From contig NZ_CP042171.1 in the NCBI RefSeq assembly GCF_005938645.2, forward strand, positions 310,001 through 374,000: a stretch of 64,000 nucleotides of DNA, given 5' to 3'. The position numbers and the translations under genes are program-made. Position 1 is the first letter of the stretch, and every line of letters starts with the position of its first letter. Under the pieces are notes generated by a model that was not told the origin of the DNA, did no database searches, and saw nothing but the letters and a program-made list of their open reading frames with translations. This DNA comes from Pedobacter sp. KBS0701. GTDB lineage: Bacteria > Bacteroidota > Bacteroidia > Sphingobacteriales > Sphingobacteriaceae. Positions 52,003-60,908 of this stretch are shown in pieces.

Positions 52003-52686
52003 ATGTTACGAAAACGATTAATGGGCCTATTTGTTTTGAGCCTGATCCTCTTAAGCTGTGGAAACCAACAAAGTAAAAGCAATACAGATAAAACTTTAGA
52101 TTCGGCTGACCAAAAAACATCGGTTGCAGTTGCTAAAAGGAAAAATATCCTCTTTTTTGGCACGAGCTTAACAGCAGGTTATGGACTCGATCCAACGGAA
52201 GCTTACCCGGCATTGATCCAGAATAGGATTGATTCTTTAAAAATGCCATACAACGTAATTAACGGCGGTTTAAGTGGCGAAACTTCTGCAGGTGGCAAAG
52301 GAAGGATAGATTGGCTGCTTAAACAACCTGTTGATATTTTTGTACTCGAACTGGGTGCTAATGATGGGTTACGGGGTTTGCCAGTGGCACAAACCATCAA
52401 AAATTTACAGGATATCATCGATCGCGTAAAAGCCAAATACCCAAATGTAAAACTGGTAATAGCGGGTATGCAGGTGCCACCTAATATGGGCGCTAAATAT
52501 GCTTCTGACTTTAAAAACATATTTCCTGATTTGGCCAAGAAAAACCAAATGGCTTTGATTCCATTTTTACTGGATAAAGTTGGCGGTGTGCCGAAATTAA
52601 ACCAGGCAGATGGTATACACCCAACAGCAGAAGGGGATAAGATTTTGGCAGAGAATGTTTGGGTAGTATTGAAAGGGTTGTTGTAG
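52003..52686 (+). CDS. SGNH/GDSL lipoprotein esterase (TesA/arylesterase-like)
   Basis: 227 residues with a lipoprotein signal ending at Cys19 (ILLSC). Block I is ILFFGTSLTAGYG with GTSL instead of GDSL, Ser kept; block II Gly in GGLSGETSAGG; block III ELGANDGLRG; catalytic Asp and His in DGIHPTAEG. Hydrolyses acyl esters, lysophospholipids or thioesters in the periplasm. Divergent from the YbbA/YbbP-like pair, the same gene arrangement as E. coli tesA-ybbA-ybbP, which supports a shared lipid-related task. Confidence 0.92.
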   Translation: MLRKRLMGLFVLSLILLSCGNQQSKSNTDKTLDSADQKTSVAVAKRKNILFFGTSLTAGYGLDPTEAYPALIQNRIDSLKMPYNVINGGLSGETSAGGKGRIDWLLKQPVDIFVLELGANDGLRGLPVAQTIKNLQDIIDRVKAKYPNVKLVIAGMQVPPNMGAKYASDFKNIFPDLAKKNQMALIPFLLDKVGGVPKLNQADGIHPTAEGDKILAENVWVVLKGLL

Positions 52687-52767
52687 TTTTCTTGTTTTTT
52701 TAACCACAGGAGGCCGCGGAGAAAGGGCGCAAAGTACGCTGAGTTGGGTGCAATAATTTAGACTGAG

Positions 52768-52833
52768 CGTCATGCTGAATTTATTTCAGCATCTTTCCTG
52801 CCATAAAGACCCTGAAATAAATTCAGGGTGACG
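52768..52833. repeat. REP-like element, second copy of the 23.2 kb type
   Basis: CGTCATGCTGAATTTATTTC pairs with GAAATAAATTCAGGGTGACG. It is close in sequence to 23205-23286 but with a shorter centre. It lies between convergent genes. Confidence 0.85.
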
Positions 52834-52867
52834 ACCGATAATGGCTACAATTAGCTTATTCATATTC

Positions 52868-53755
52868 TCACTCCTGTCTAAAACTTTTTAACGTGCCATT
52901 ATTATTAAACTGGATATCATATCGCTCACGGGTGCCGTTTATTGTTCTTGGTGCCCAGCGCATGCGATTATCCCAAATGGTGATATAAGCATTTGATTTT
53001 GGCTTTGCACCTTCAATCTGATCAGTTTTAGCATTATAAATCTGTATGACTTTACGTGCGTCTGCAAAATGAATTTCGCTTAAAGGAAATATCCGCCGTT
53101 CGATATCTGTGGCCAACACGGGTTTAGGCGCAGACCATGCTCCCTTCCGATATTCGTAAGCATCAATATATTTAGGGTTTATGGGATGTTGCAACATCAG
53201 GTTTATGGATCCATCCTCATAAAAGTGAATGGATTGATATACCAAAATTCCTTTATTTCGGTACTGGGGCAATTTTTTCAGTTGATCTTCTGCCTTTTCT
53301 AGTGCTGCAGCACCTAATATTCCCTTTTTAACCTTTACCAGCGGTTTATCTGTATCAATACTTTTGAGGCCGCCTTGTGGCATCTTCATTTCTTTTAGAA
53401 ACTTGTTTACCCTTTTTTGTATTTCTTTGGCTGCCGAGGGATCATTCTTTTGCTTGAGTAATTCAATGTCCTGGAACATCTCTTTTGCTTTGAGCTCCAT
53501 TTCGGGTGTATTAACGGTGTTGCCGTTTATCACTATCGTTTTTTCCTGCCGGCGCTGTACAGAAGTGGTTGTACTGGTTTTAGTAGTTCCTGTATACTCG
53601 CCATTTGTACCAAAGTGATTTTCTTTATTATATTTTTTGGCTAAAGAATCGTTAGGATGAAAGGTCTCATCTACACTTTTGGTGATCTGTCTGCAGCTCA
53701 AAGTAAGCAAGCTGAAGAGTACAATCAGGCTATAAAATTGCTTTATGTTTTTCAT
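52868..53755 (-). CDS. Hypothetical lipoprotein
   Basis: 295 residues; signal ends at Cys21 (LTLSC). Next come a low-complexity Thr/Ser/Gln part (about 55-75), a helical part (about 80-125, MELKAKEMFQDIELLKQKND) and a beta-rich half with regularly placed aromatic residues (YRNKGILVYQSIHFYEDGS, YDIQFNNNGTLKSFRQE). No known family. Its ATG overlaps the stop of the upstream membrane protein (ATGA), so the two are co-translated and probably work together at the envelope. Confidence 0.75.
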   Translation of the reverse strand: MKNIKQFYSLIVLFSLLTLSCRQITKSVDETFHPNDSLAKKYNKENHFGTNGEYTGTTKTSTTTSVQRRQEKTIVINGNTVNTPEMELKAKEMFQDIELLKQKNDPSAAKEIQKRVNKFLKEMKMPQGGLKSIDTDKPLVKVKKGILGAAALEKAEDQLKKLPQYRNKGILVYQSIHFYEDGSINLMLQHPINPKYIDAYEYRKGAWSAPKPVLATDIERRIFPLSEIHFADARKVIQIYNAKTDQIEGAKPKSNAYITIWDNRMRWAPRTINGTRERYDIQFNNNGTLKSFRQE

Positions 53756-54756
53756 CAGAATTCTCCTTCAACTTGATTTAAATCTTTCTCGAAAGCAGCT
53801 TGCTGTGGATCCTCTTTGAGGTAAAAAATAGAAACATATTCCTGCCTGGTGATATCCAGATCGAGCAGATTTACAATCCTTCTGATATTTACCCTGTGTT
53901 TTTGGTAAAACTGATCTGTAAATTCGAGCTCAAAATTGATCATGGGCTGCTCGTTGATGTAGGTTCCATTTTGGCTGGCTTTTAACAATCTGGCGTTAGT
54001 TTGTGTACCTCTAAATTTAATCTGGAAAAATTTATCAGGTTTGCCGTTAAACTTTCTGAGGATAAAAGTTCCGAAACCACGGTAAAGAAGAAGCGTAAAT
54101 GCACAGGTTAATAAAGGATGGCCAATACACATAAAACGCCAGCCCATACCCTCACTTTCCGAATCATAAGAATAAACATAATAAGCAACAACAATGACAG
54201 CAAAGCTTAGCCAAGCCAGGTTAGTAAGAACAATAATCACCTTCCTCATGCTTACCTCTGTAGAGGCAAAAATAAAATAAGGAGCATTTTTTACCTCTTT
54301 ATCTAACAAAATACCGACGGTTTTGCCAACTTCGTAACGGCGTTCGTAGGGGTTTGCATCTTTTACCGAAGTTTTTACAGTAATAGTACTGCCCACCAGA
54401 TTTTTAAACTGCAGCGTAAGTTCATAGTTATCGTAAGCTGCTCCCGGTTTCGAAATTTTTGCCGATTTTAATATTTTGGCCTCACGTGGTTCGCCGGTGG
54501 TTTTAAGTTTTTCTATGTTCCGTTTGATCAAAAAGTTGCGGACTACCCATTTCCGGTAATAACCAATTAACAATACAGTCCAGAACAGGATAGATATGGC
54601 AAGCAAAGCAAGCGAATACCATGGATTGCTGTCCATCAGGTTGGGCATGTTTTCGCTTTTGATCATGTAATATAAAAACATGGGGAATGGGAAAGCGAAA
54701 AAAAACATGTAAATGATCGAGAATATCGAAAGTCCTTTACTGATGTTGTAGTTCAT
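53755..54756 (-). CDS. Hypothetical membrane protein with two repeat halves
   Basis: 333 residues. Two helices (8-30, 45-65), then a beta-rich domain (about 85-165: EPREAKILKSAKISKPGAAYDN and KTVGILLDKEV), two more helices (about 170-230) and a second, similar beta-rich domain (about 245-325: TNARLLKASQNGTYINEQP). The halves look like an internal duplication of a two-helix plus DUF3592-like module. Function unknown. Member of the long minus-strand run that begins with DUF4870 at 57426. Confidence 0.75.
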   Translation of the reverse strand: MNYNISKGLSIFSIIYMFFFAFPFPMFLYYMIKSENMPNLMDSNPWYSLALLAISILFWTVLLIGYYRKWVVRNFLIKRNIEKLKTTGEPREAKILKSAKISKPGAAYDNYELTLQFKNLVGSTITVKTSVKDANPYERRYEVGKTVGILLDKEVKNAPYFIFASTEVSMRKVIIVLTNLAWLSFAVIVVAYYVYSYDSESEGMGWRFMCIGHPLLTCAFTLLLYRGFGTFILRKFNGKPDKFFQIKFRGTQTNARLLKASQNGTYINEQPMINFELEFTDQFYQKHRVNIRRIVNLLDLDITRQEYVSIFYLKEDPQQAAFEKDLNQVEGEF

Positions 54757-54901
54757 TACTGCTTATTTAATTTTAATATTTTGTATTGTTCAAAACTTGG
54801 TCCATAGAAGAAATCGATGATTTTTGGATCTGTTACGTGTATACCGAGTATTGATAGGAGCTTTTTTGTGTCATGGAATGGATGTTAGGTTTCTTAGTTT
54901 A

Positions 54902-55393
54902 TCATACGCTATGGTGGATTATTTTTTCTATTTCCGTTAAAATCTCTGTTTCAAATGTCTCTTGTCTTATCTGGCTTTTTCGGTTACTGCCAAAGGGTTG
55001 ACTAATAGCGAAGCTTTTGCCATATTTATTCTGTTTATGCGATAAGGCATAATGTAGAAGGCCATCTTCTTGTACCTGAAGGATATGCACGTCTTCAAAA
55101 GCCATAATTTTACGGGTAAATAATCCAGGGATTTTTTTAGATACCTGTCTTGTGTATTGATCAAAAATATAGGTAACATTAAAATGGAATATGAAGTCAT
55201 AAAGTGCTGTTAGCGCCGATACTAAACCAATGGCCATTACAGCCCAGTGAGTATCATGGTAGAGATGAAGCATTGGGGTTACCACAAATATTCCTACCGC
55301 AAGGAAAGTAAAAAACAAAATTTTGCCTTTGTAATCTCGTTCAGGCTGAAAACTTAGACGGCCACTTTCTATTTTTTGGTTATATCCTGTCAT
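54902..55393 (-). CDS. Hypothetical two-helix membrane protein, PH-like domain
   Basis: 163 residues. Two helices (about 24-42, 50-68), then a beta-rich domain with YIFDQYTRQVSKKIPGLFTRK and MAFEDVHILQVQ, resembling bacterial PH-like domains. The neighbour at 55410 has the same layout and the matching FDQ-R motif, so the two are paralogues. Function unknown. Confidence 0.72.
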   Translation of the reverse strand: MTGYNQKIESGRLSFQPERDYKGKILFFTFLAVGIFVVTPMLHLYHDTHWAVMAIGLVSALTALYDFIFHFNVTYIFDQYTRQVSKKIPGLFTRKIMAFEDVHILQVQEDGLLHYALSHKQNKYGKSFAISQPFGSNRKSQIRQETFETEILTEIEKIIHHSV

Positions 55394-55409
55394 AATTAGT
55401 GTTGCAATT

Positions 55410-55877
55410 TTAATTTTGTGACGAGCCCATTATCGTACTTACTTCTTCACTAAGTTTTTGCAGGGGTTTTGCGGTAAATAAAGTTTGTGCCAGTAAAATA
55501 TGTCTGATTTTATTGCCCTTTCTCATTACCATAATGGCCTGAATACTTACGGTAATGAAATAGCTTTTTTGTTTTGAGATGAGGAAATGGTCAAAATCAT
55601 CAAAACTATAACTGACCGGGGCGCTAAAGAAAAAACACTTACGTTGTATCTCACGGTTGTGCTGATCAAAAGCAATAACGCCTGTTGTACGTAATATACC
55701 CAATAGGCCTATAAGGGCGAAGAAAGTAACATATAAAAATGTTGCCCTGCTGGCGCTGTATATCAATATGGCTATTATGGCCGCAACACAACCAAAAGTA
55801 ATGGTGTAAAAAAGTCCTTTTTGTACTTTTAGTTTATAAGTATTACCTTCTTGTTCGAAATATTTAAATGTTTGCAT
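55410..55877 (-). CDS. Hypothetical two-helix membrane protein, PH-like domain (paralogue)
   Basis: 155 residues. Helices at about 25-42 and 50-65, then VIAFDQHNREIQRKCFFFSAP and YSFDDFDHFLIS, which line up with the FDQ-R and FEDV positions of the next gene. There is a 16-bp gap between them. Likely a tandem duplication that diverged. Function unknown. Confidence 0.72.
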   Translation of the reverse strand: MQTFKYFEQEGNTYKLKVQKGLFYTITFGCVAAIIAILIYSASRATFLYVTFFALIGLLGILRTTGVIAFDQHNREIQRKCFFFSAPVSYSFDDFDHFLISKQKSYFITVSIQAIMVMRKGNKIRHILLAQTLFTAKPLQKLSEEVSTIMGSSQN

Positions 55878-55932
55878 GTTGGTTTAATTGCTTGAAAATG
55901 AATTTGATATTCTGTAATATCGATCGTTCTTT

Positions 55933-56499
55933 TTAGTCTACATTAAAATACTGTCCAAACCATTTATCAAATTTTTCTTTGTATTTTTCCTGGGCTGTTT
56001 TAATCAGACTGTCAGGTTCTTCAACCTGCCCGAGGTTATAATCGCCTTTCATCCATTTTAAATATTCGCCTAAATCTTCAGGCTCTTCATAGCTGTTGTC
56101 ATCTTTATAGAAATAAGTTTGATCATATTCCACCCAGATTTCGGTACCGTAGGTGAGCAGGTGCAAAAGCTGTAAAATGTTTTCCGCAACAACATGAACA
56201 CCACCTTCATCGCCAAAAACTACGATAGGCATCTGGTTTAAGGGGTTGTTCGTTCCATCGTTCCAAATGGCATAAAATGAGCCTGTACCATTGGCCTGGG
56301 CAAAAGGGAATAATCGGTTTAAAAAATCTGCATCTTCGCTCCAGCTACGTAGTCCTGATTTATCGTCGATAAAAACACCAAAACCATTCGAATAATTTTC
56401 AAAAGAGGAGATATTATTCTGGAAATAAATCAGTTTTTCAAGTTCGACAGGGATTTCTGTTAATCCTAAATTTTGTTTGAAATCGGTGATGTTGATCAT
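55933..56499 (-). CDS. SMI1/KNR4 (SUKH-superfamily) protein
   Basis: 188 residues. The SUKH fold is suggested by PVELEKLIYFQNNISSFENYSNGFGVF, WNDGTNNPLNQMPIVVFGDEGGVHVVAENILQLLHLL and a C-terminal helix KEKFDKWFGQYF. SUKH proteins are common immunity proteins against secreted toxins, and some have cellular roles. No toxin gene is in the window. Third in the minus-strand run after DUF4870 and a lipoprotein. The second module has a different immunity-type fold in its place. Confidence 0.75.
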   Translation of the reverse strand: MINITDFKQNLGLTEIPVELEKLIYFQNNISSFENYSNGFGVFIDDKSGLRSWSEDADFLNRLFPFAQANGTGSFYAIWNDGTNNPLNQMPIVVFGDEGGVHVVAENILQLLHLLTYGTEIWVEYDQTYFYKDDNSYEEPEDLGEYLKWMKGDYNLGQVEEPDSLIKTAQEKYKEKFDKWFGQYFNVD

Positions 56500-56555
56500 G
56501 GTAGGTTAGTTAATGATAGAGTTATTGAATGAAAGAATGAGTGAAGCATTAACAA

Positions 56556-57086
56556 CTAAAAAGGCATCTTTTTTACCTCAATGCCATTATCCTTTGCATA
56601 AGCTTCTGCAATGTCCCAAAGCGTATTGTATTTTTGTACAAAGGCATCATAACTTTTGTTATCCATTTCGGTTATGGCCACACTAATATCGTTTTCCGGT
56701 GCATGGCTATCGATCATTTTTGCAACCATCAGGTGGTCGGTTTCATAGCTTCTTAACACAAAGGCATAAAGATCAAGCGCCGCATCAATCATTGGTTTTG
56801 TTTTTTTAGTGGGCTGTAGATCTTTTATCTTTTTAACATTAGCCACTACTGTTGCGATTGAGTTATTTCGAAGATATTTCTCACAGGTGTTAAAATCTGG
56901 CGTGTTTGCGCCTCCCTTAACATATCTTAGATAAGTATTGAAATATTGCCCGCCAAAACGCGATATGGAATTGGTATTCAATGCTACCCGGTCAAAATAT
57001 TCTTCGGGTGTGTTTAATGAAAATTCGCATGCGGTGATGGTTAAAACCATCACCATTAGCATGACATTTTTGAATTTGAGGCGCAT
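56556..57086 (-). CDS. Helical hypothetical lipoprotein
   Basis: 176 residues from the ATG at 57086, which gives a clean lipoprotein signal ending at Cys20 (TITAC); a start at 57143 would overlap the upstream gene and bury the signal. The mature part is almost all helical (VVANVKKIKDLQPTKKTKP, MIDAALDLYAFVLRSYETDH). Similar in size, localisation and helix pattern to the lipoprotein at 59517 of the second module. Function unknown. Confidence 0.75.
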   Translation of the reverse strand: MRLKFKNVMLMVMVLTITACEFSLNTPEEYFDRVALNTNSISRFGGQYFNTYLRYVKGGANTPDFNTCEKYLRNNSIATVVANVKKIKDLQPTKKTKPMIDAALDLYAFVLRSYETDHLMVAKMIDSHAPENDISVAITEMDNKSYDAFVQKYNTLWDIAEAYAKDNGIEVKKMPF

Positions 57087-57096
57087 AAACTTCTTA

Positions 57097-57426
57097 TTAA
57101 TATTTACTAACGAATGAAGACTTGTCTTCAAACCATTTACCAATAAGTGGAATAGGTTTTAATGCACCATTGGCGGCATTGATAATCCCTATGATCCAAA
57201 GAATGATAAATGCATAACCCACAAATCCTAAAAAAGATAAGGCAGGTACGATACTGGCAACTATGGTAAAGGCTATATTGAAAATAATGCTGACAATAGC
57301 AAGGCCTAATGACTGTCTTAAGTGGTATTTAAGCAAAGTGTCAGCTTTATCTTTTCCAATAAAATAAGCTACTAACCAACCAATAATGGTAATGTAAGAA
57401 ACGATTGAAAGGGTTTTGTTGTCCAT
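57097..57426 (-). CDS. DUF4870 membrane protein (module 1)
   Basis: 109 residues, three to four helices. Family text: TLSIVSYITIIGWLVAYFIG, HLRQSLGLAIVSIIFNI, and the end GALKPIPLIGKWFE. DUF4870 proteins are small inner-membrane proteins without a settled function. First gene of the minus-strand run; divergent from the TPR-HTH protein at 57656, with a CTAC repeat array between them. Paralogue of 60909. Confidence 0.88.
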   Translation of the reverse strand: MDNKTLSIVSYITIIGWLVAYFIGKDKADTLLKYHLRQSLGLAIVSIIFNIAFTIVASIVPALSFLGFVGYAFIILWIIGIINAANGALKPIPLIGKWFEDKSSFVSKY

Positions 57427-57502
57427 GATTTCTGTTTTTTAGATTGAAAATTATTTGATTCAAAGTTGAGGCTAATCCTTAGGTTTTTAAAGCTTTTGCC
57501 GC

Positions 57503-57550
57503 CTACAGAGCATCTACTGCATTTTATAAAAACGTCTACAATACATCTAC
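57503..57550. promoter_or_regulatory. CTAC direct-repeat array (module 1)
   Basis: CTAC starts at 57503, 57514, 57536 and 57547, i.e. relative positions 0, 11, 33, 44. The words are CCTACAG, TCTACTG, TCTACAA and TCTACAG. The geometry is identical to the array at 61313. A fifth CTAC at 57612 is out of phase. Lies 77 bp from the DUF4870 start and 109 bp from the TPR-HTH start. Confidence 0.6.
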
Positions 57551-57655
57551 AGGTTTGCTTAATATCTTGTTTTACAGTGTTTTGTTGATTTGTTTTATTT
57601 TTGTTTTTCGTCTACAACTATATTCTGCCTTCAATCTTTATGCTAATTTTACGAT

Positions 57656-59500
57656 ATGAAATACCTGGCGCTGAAAAACATAATATTCTTAACAGGCATA
57701 TTTTTTTGCTGTTTTAAAGCTGGTGCGCAGACTATATTGGATAGTACAGCGCTCGGTAACCTTAGTGAAAAGGATAAACCTGCCCTGCTCTCCCAGCTGG
57801 CAGAGCGGAGCAGGATCAATGGCGATTATATGGGTGCTATCGCAAAGGCGCAACAAGGAGTTGCTATAGCTTTAAAGTTTAAAAACTTCACCGAAGCCAC
57901 AAAGGCTTATACCGTTAAGGTGAGTGTGTACGCCACTACTAAACAATTTATATTGTCAAAAAAAGCAAGTGATAGTACTTTGTCCCTCGCACAACAATCG
58001 CGCAAGCCCATTGCACTAGCCTACGCTTACTATGCGCAGGCCTTATTCTATAATGCCATTGATAATAGCGAGCAGATTACCAAATACTGTCAGCTGGCAC
58101 TGAAATCATTGGGAAAAGAACCTGATCCTTACCTTAGTGCCAAGATATACTATCAGTTATATATGCTCAACTCACGTCGGGATGACGTTAAAAATGTGAA
58201 CAAATATGCACAGGCTGCAACTGATAATGCCTTACAAACTACCGATTACAACCTGTTGAGCAACTGTTATATCGCTTTATCAGTTGCTGCCGATTATAAT
58301 TATGCCGGTACTAAAAAAGAAGTTGTCCGGGATAGCGTCCTCTATTATTTAAATAAAGCACAAAGCCTTTATGAGCAGTATCCTAAATACGTTGCCAGAA
58401 AAACGTATGGCATTGCCTGTATCAACGTTGCCGATTATTATTTAAGATATTTCTCTGATACAGATCAGCAGGCAAAAAACAATGCCATCCGTTATGCCGG
58501 TATGGCGAATGAAGTAATGAAAGGGGCAATAAATGGTGAGGAGATCAGAGCAAGCAGTTTGGGGATTTTAAGCGAATATGCCAAGAGAGATAAAAACTTT
58601 GTAATGGCGGAAGCTTATTTGCAAGAGGCTTACAGCGTAATGATCAGTAAAAAGGTACCTTATTATTATACTTTAATTAATATAGTAACTGCGCTCTCCA
58701 GTTTTTATGAGCAAAGGGGGAACTATGAAAAAGCGCTCGAATTCCAGAAAAAAACAACAGAATACAGTAATAAACTATTTGATGAAAAAAAGACCTTAAA
58801 TGCCCAGAAACTGGAGGTACAGTACGAAACTGAAAAAAAAAACAATGAGGTTAAGCTATTAAAGCAGAGTGAGCAATATGCGAGGCAGCAAAAGTACCTT
58901 TATATCGGTATTGCAGTTGCTTCGGTACTGGGTCTGATATTTATGTTCCGTTCTTACCACTTTAGGTTAAGGTATTCATTACAGCGCGAAAAGCAATTGC
59001 ATTTGGAAAAACAGGACGCTGAACTGCAGATGAAATTCGAAAAAGAAGAGCAGGCGAGGCTAAAGGCAGAACAGCTGTTATTGGAAAGCCAGCAGCAACA
59101 ATTGCAGAAAGAAGTTATGGCCAACCAGTTACAGCTGGAACATAAAAAGGAAATGCTTTTTCAAATCAAGGAAAAACTGAGCGATAACCATCAGCTCAAC
59201 ATCAATAAAATCTGGAACGAAGAACTGCTTTTGGATAACGACTTCGAAGAAGCTAAATTTCAGATCCAGCAGGTACACCCCGAATTTTTCTCTTTGTTGA
59301 ACCAAAGGGCGCAACAAAAACTTACCGCGCTTGATCTAAAACTTTGTGCTTACCTCCATTTAAAAATGGACACCAAAAAAATTGCCCAGCTCATGCATAT
59401 CGAAGCCAAAAGCGTGCGTATGAGCCGCTACCGGATAAAGCAAAAGTTGGGTTTGGGTAAGGATGAAGACCTGAAGCTGTTCTTGCAGGATATGGGCTAG
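57656..59500 (+). CDS. Membrane-anchored TPR protein with C-terminal helix-turn-helix (module 1)
   Basis: 614 residues. Signal peptide about 1-24, periplasmic TPR repeats about 35-400, one membrane helix about 414-431, a cytosolic coiled coil about 440-530 and a LuxR-like DNA-binding end about 555-605 (KIAQLMHIEAKSVRMSRYR). KSVRMSRYRIKQKLGLGK is identical in the paralogue at 61440. The layout suits direct signalling: TPRs sense a periplasmic ligand and the HTH acts on DNA from the membrane, perhaps at the CTAC array upstream. Target genes inferred only from position. Confidence 0.85.
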   Translation: MKYLALKNIIFLTGIFFCCFKAGAQTILDSTALGNLSEKDKPALLSQLAERSRINGDYMGAIAKAQQGVAIALKFKNFTEATKAYTVKVSVYATTKQFILSKKASDSTLSLAQQSRKPIALAYAYYAQALFYNAIDNSEQITKYCQLALKSLGKEPDPYLSAKIYYQLYMLNSRRDDVKNVNKYAQAATDNALQTTDYNLLSNCYIALSVAADYNYAGTKKEVVRDSVLYYLNKAQSLYEQYPKYVARKTYGIACINVADYYLRYFSDTDQQAKNNAIRYAGMANEVMKGAINGEEIRASSLGILSEYAKRDKNFVMAEAYLQEAYSVMISKKVPYYYTLINIVTALSSFYEQRGNYEKALEFQKKTTEYSNKLFDEKKTLNAQKLEVQYETEKKNNEVKLLKQSEQYARQQKYLYIGIAVASVLGLIFMFRSYHFRLRYSLQREKQLHLEKQDAELQMKFEKEEQARLKAEQLLLESQQQQLQKEVMANQLQLEHKKEMLFQIKEKLSDNHQLNINKIWNEELLLDNDFEEAKFQIQQVHPEFFSLLNQRAQQKLTALDLKLCAYLHLKMDTKKIAQLMHIEAKSVRMSRYRIKQKLGLGKDEDLKLFLQDMG

Positions 59501-59516
59501 CATGCACTTTAGGGCA

Positions 59517-60044
59517 TTAATCCAAGTGGTTGACCGAATTAAACCGTTTTTGTATTTCGGATAATTGCTTTTCTCTTTTATTAATTAGTTTATGCATTTC
59601 CGATTTGTACTTTAATAATTGCCCCTGTTTTGCTATCGCATTATCCCTCAACTGCACCGTATTTGCTTTATTCTGACTTAACTGCTGTATGGCGATTTCA
59701 TGGCGATCAAAAATTTCCAGCTGTTTAACCGCTTCGTAATAGCTGATTGCTGCTTTTTTTAAAGCATTGCCATATTTGATATCATTTGTTTCTACAGCAT
59801 TTATTTTATTGATAATCTGATTAAAAGCCCGTTCCTCTTCGTCAACCACCTGAAGGGCGCATTTAAAATCGCCATCAATTACACATTTGAGTTTTTTTTC
59901 GTTAAGGCCGTTTTTGCCCGCCATCATATTAAATTCAGCCCTTTCGGCTGATCCAAGGACTGTATTTAGATGTTTTGCTTTTTTTGACTGACAAGAGATT
60001 AAACTTAAAATCAGCAGCGCTAAAAGGATATTTCTTCTTATCAT
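59517..60044 (-). CDS. Helical hypothetical lipoprotein (module 2)
   Basis: 175 residues; signal ends at Cys18 (SLISC). The mature part is helical and Lys/Gln rich (LNTVLGSAERAEFNMMAGKN, INAVETNDIKYGNALKKAAI and a long C-terminal coiled coil). It includes a Cys pair (KCVIDGDFKC). Comparable to the lipoprotein at 56556 in size and helix order. It is convergent with the TPR gene, 16 bp away. Function unknown. Confidence 0.75.
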   Translation of the reverse strand: MIRRNILLALLILSLISCQSKKAKHLNTVLGSAERAEFNMMAGKNGLNEKKLKCVIDGDFKCALQVVDEEERAFNQIINKINAVETNDIKYGNALKKAAISYYEAVKQLEIFDRHEIAIQQLSQNKANTVQLRDNAIAKQGQLLKYKSEMHKLINKREKQLSEIQKRFNSVNHLD

Positions 60045-60108
60045 AGCTTTTAAATGATTAAGTATTCAAAAATTCCGGATATGATTTACCAATCCTAAAT
60101 TTTGAATA

Positions 60109-60768
60109 TTATTTCCGGTTCAGGTCGGTAATTAGCAGGGGATTATCCTTTTTCAGGTTTTCGATCAGTTCCTCCACAGCCCCAATGGTGGGATTTTTTT
60201 TTAGTTCTTCTACCTCAGCATCGGTAACGCCAACCAATTGGAGAAAACTGAGTTCGCCATGAGGGGTTTCAATTTTTCCCAGTTCCGGATCCAATGCAAA
60301 AACAAAGCCCGTTATTTGGGTATCAGTATTTAATCTTATTGGTCCATTGGCAGGGATGAAATGGTTCTCCTCGAACCATTTACCACTCGAAAACACATAC
60401 CTGGCTAAATTATTCATCACCTGTATGGCCCAGATGGGATCGTTTTCATCATCTTTAAATGGCGCTAACCTAAAGGTAAATTCAAAACCCCACTTGCTAA
60501 ATTCACCACCTGCCTTTTCTTCATTATAATACAATTCGCTCATGCCATAGCTGATGATATGGCGGTGAAAGCTTTGGTGGTTGCTATCGTAAATACTGGC
60601 CCCATCTATCGGGTCGGTTCCGCCAGCCACATAATGGATTCCACACAAAGGCGGGTAGTGGCGTGCTTCGGAAGTGCCATAAATTTTTTCAAGTTGATCA
60701 TCTATTGCCTGCCATCCAGGGGTATCATCGGTTGTAAACTGTTGTCTGTATTTTTCAATGGTCATCAT
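60109..60768 (-). CDS. Suppressor-of-fused (SuFu) domain protein
   Basis: 219 residues. Matches the bacterial SuFu family from memory: WQAIDDQLEKIYGTSEARHYPP, GGTDPIDGASIYDSN, HIISYGMSELYYNEEK, SKWGFEFTFRLAP and LQLVGVTDAEVEEL. Bacterial SuFu proteins are proposed immunity proteins of polymorphic toxin systems; no toxin is present here. Between DUF4870 and the lipoprotein of module 2, in the place where module 1 has a SUKH protein. Confidence 0.88.
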   Translation of the reverse strand: MMTIEKYRQQFTTDDTPGWQAIDDQLEKIYGTSEARHYPPLCGIHYVAGGTDPIDGASIYDSNHQSFHRHIISYGMSELYYNEEKAGGEFSKWGFEFTFRLAPFKDDENDPIWAIQVMNNLARYVFSSGKWFEENHFIPANGPIRLNTDTQITGFVFALDPELGKIETPHGELSFLQLVGVTDAEVEELKKNPTIGAVEELIENLKKDNPLLITDLNRK

Positions 60769-60908
60769 AAGGTTGATTAAATTTTAAAATGCTTTCAAAG
60801 ATTTTGCCATTTTAATTTTATATGGGGCTGCTGCAGTTTTAAATCTGCACACCGATAACAAAAAAGCTACTGTCTGAAATACCATTTTCTTTTTAAAGAT
60901 GTTTAAGT

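Noticed and set aside
57087..57143. Earlier start of the helical lipoprotein
   Set aside because: It overlaps the end of DUF4870 and precedes a complete lipoprotein signal.
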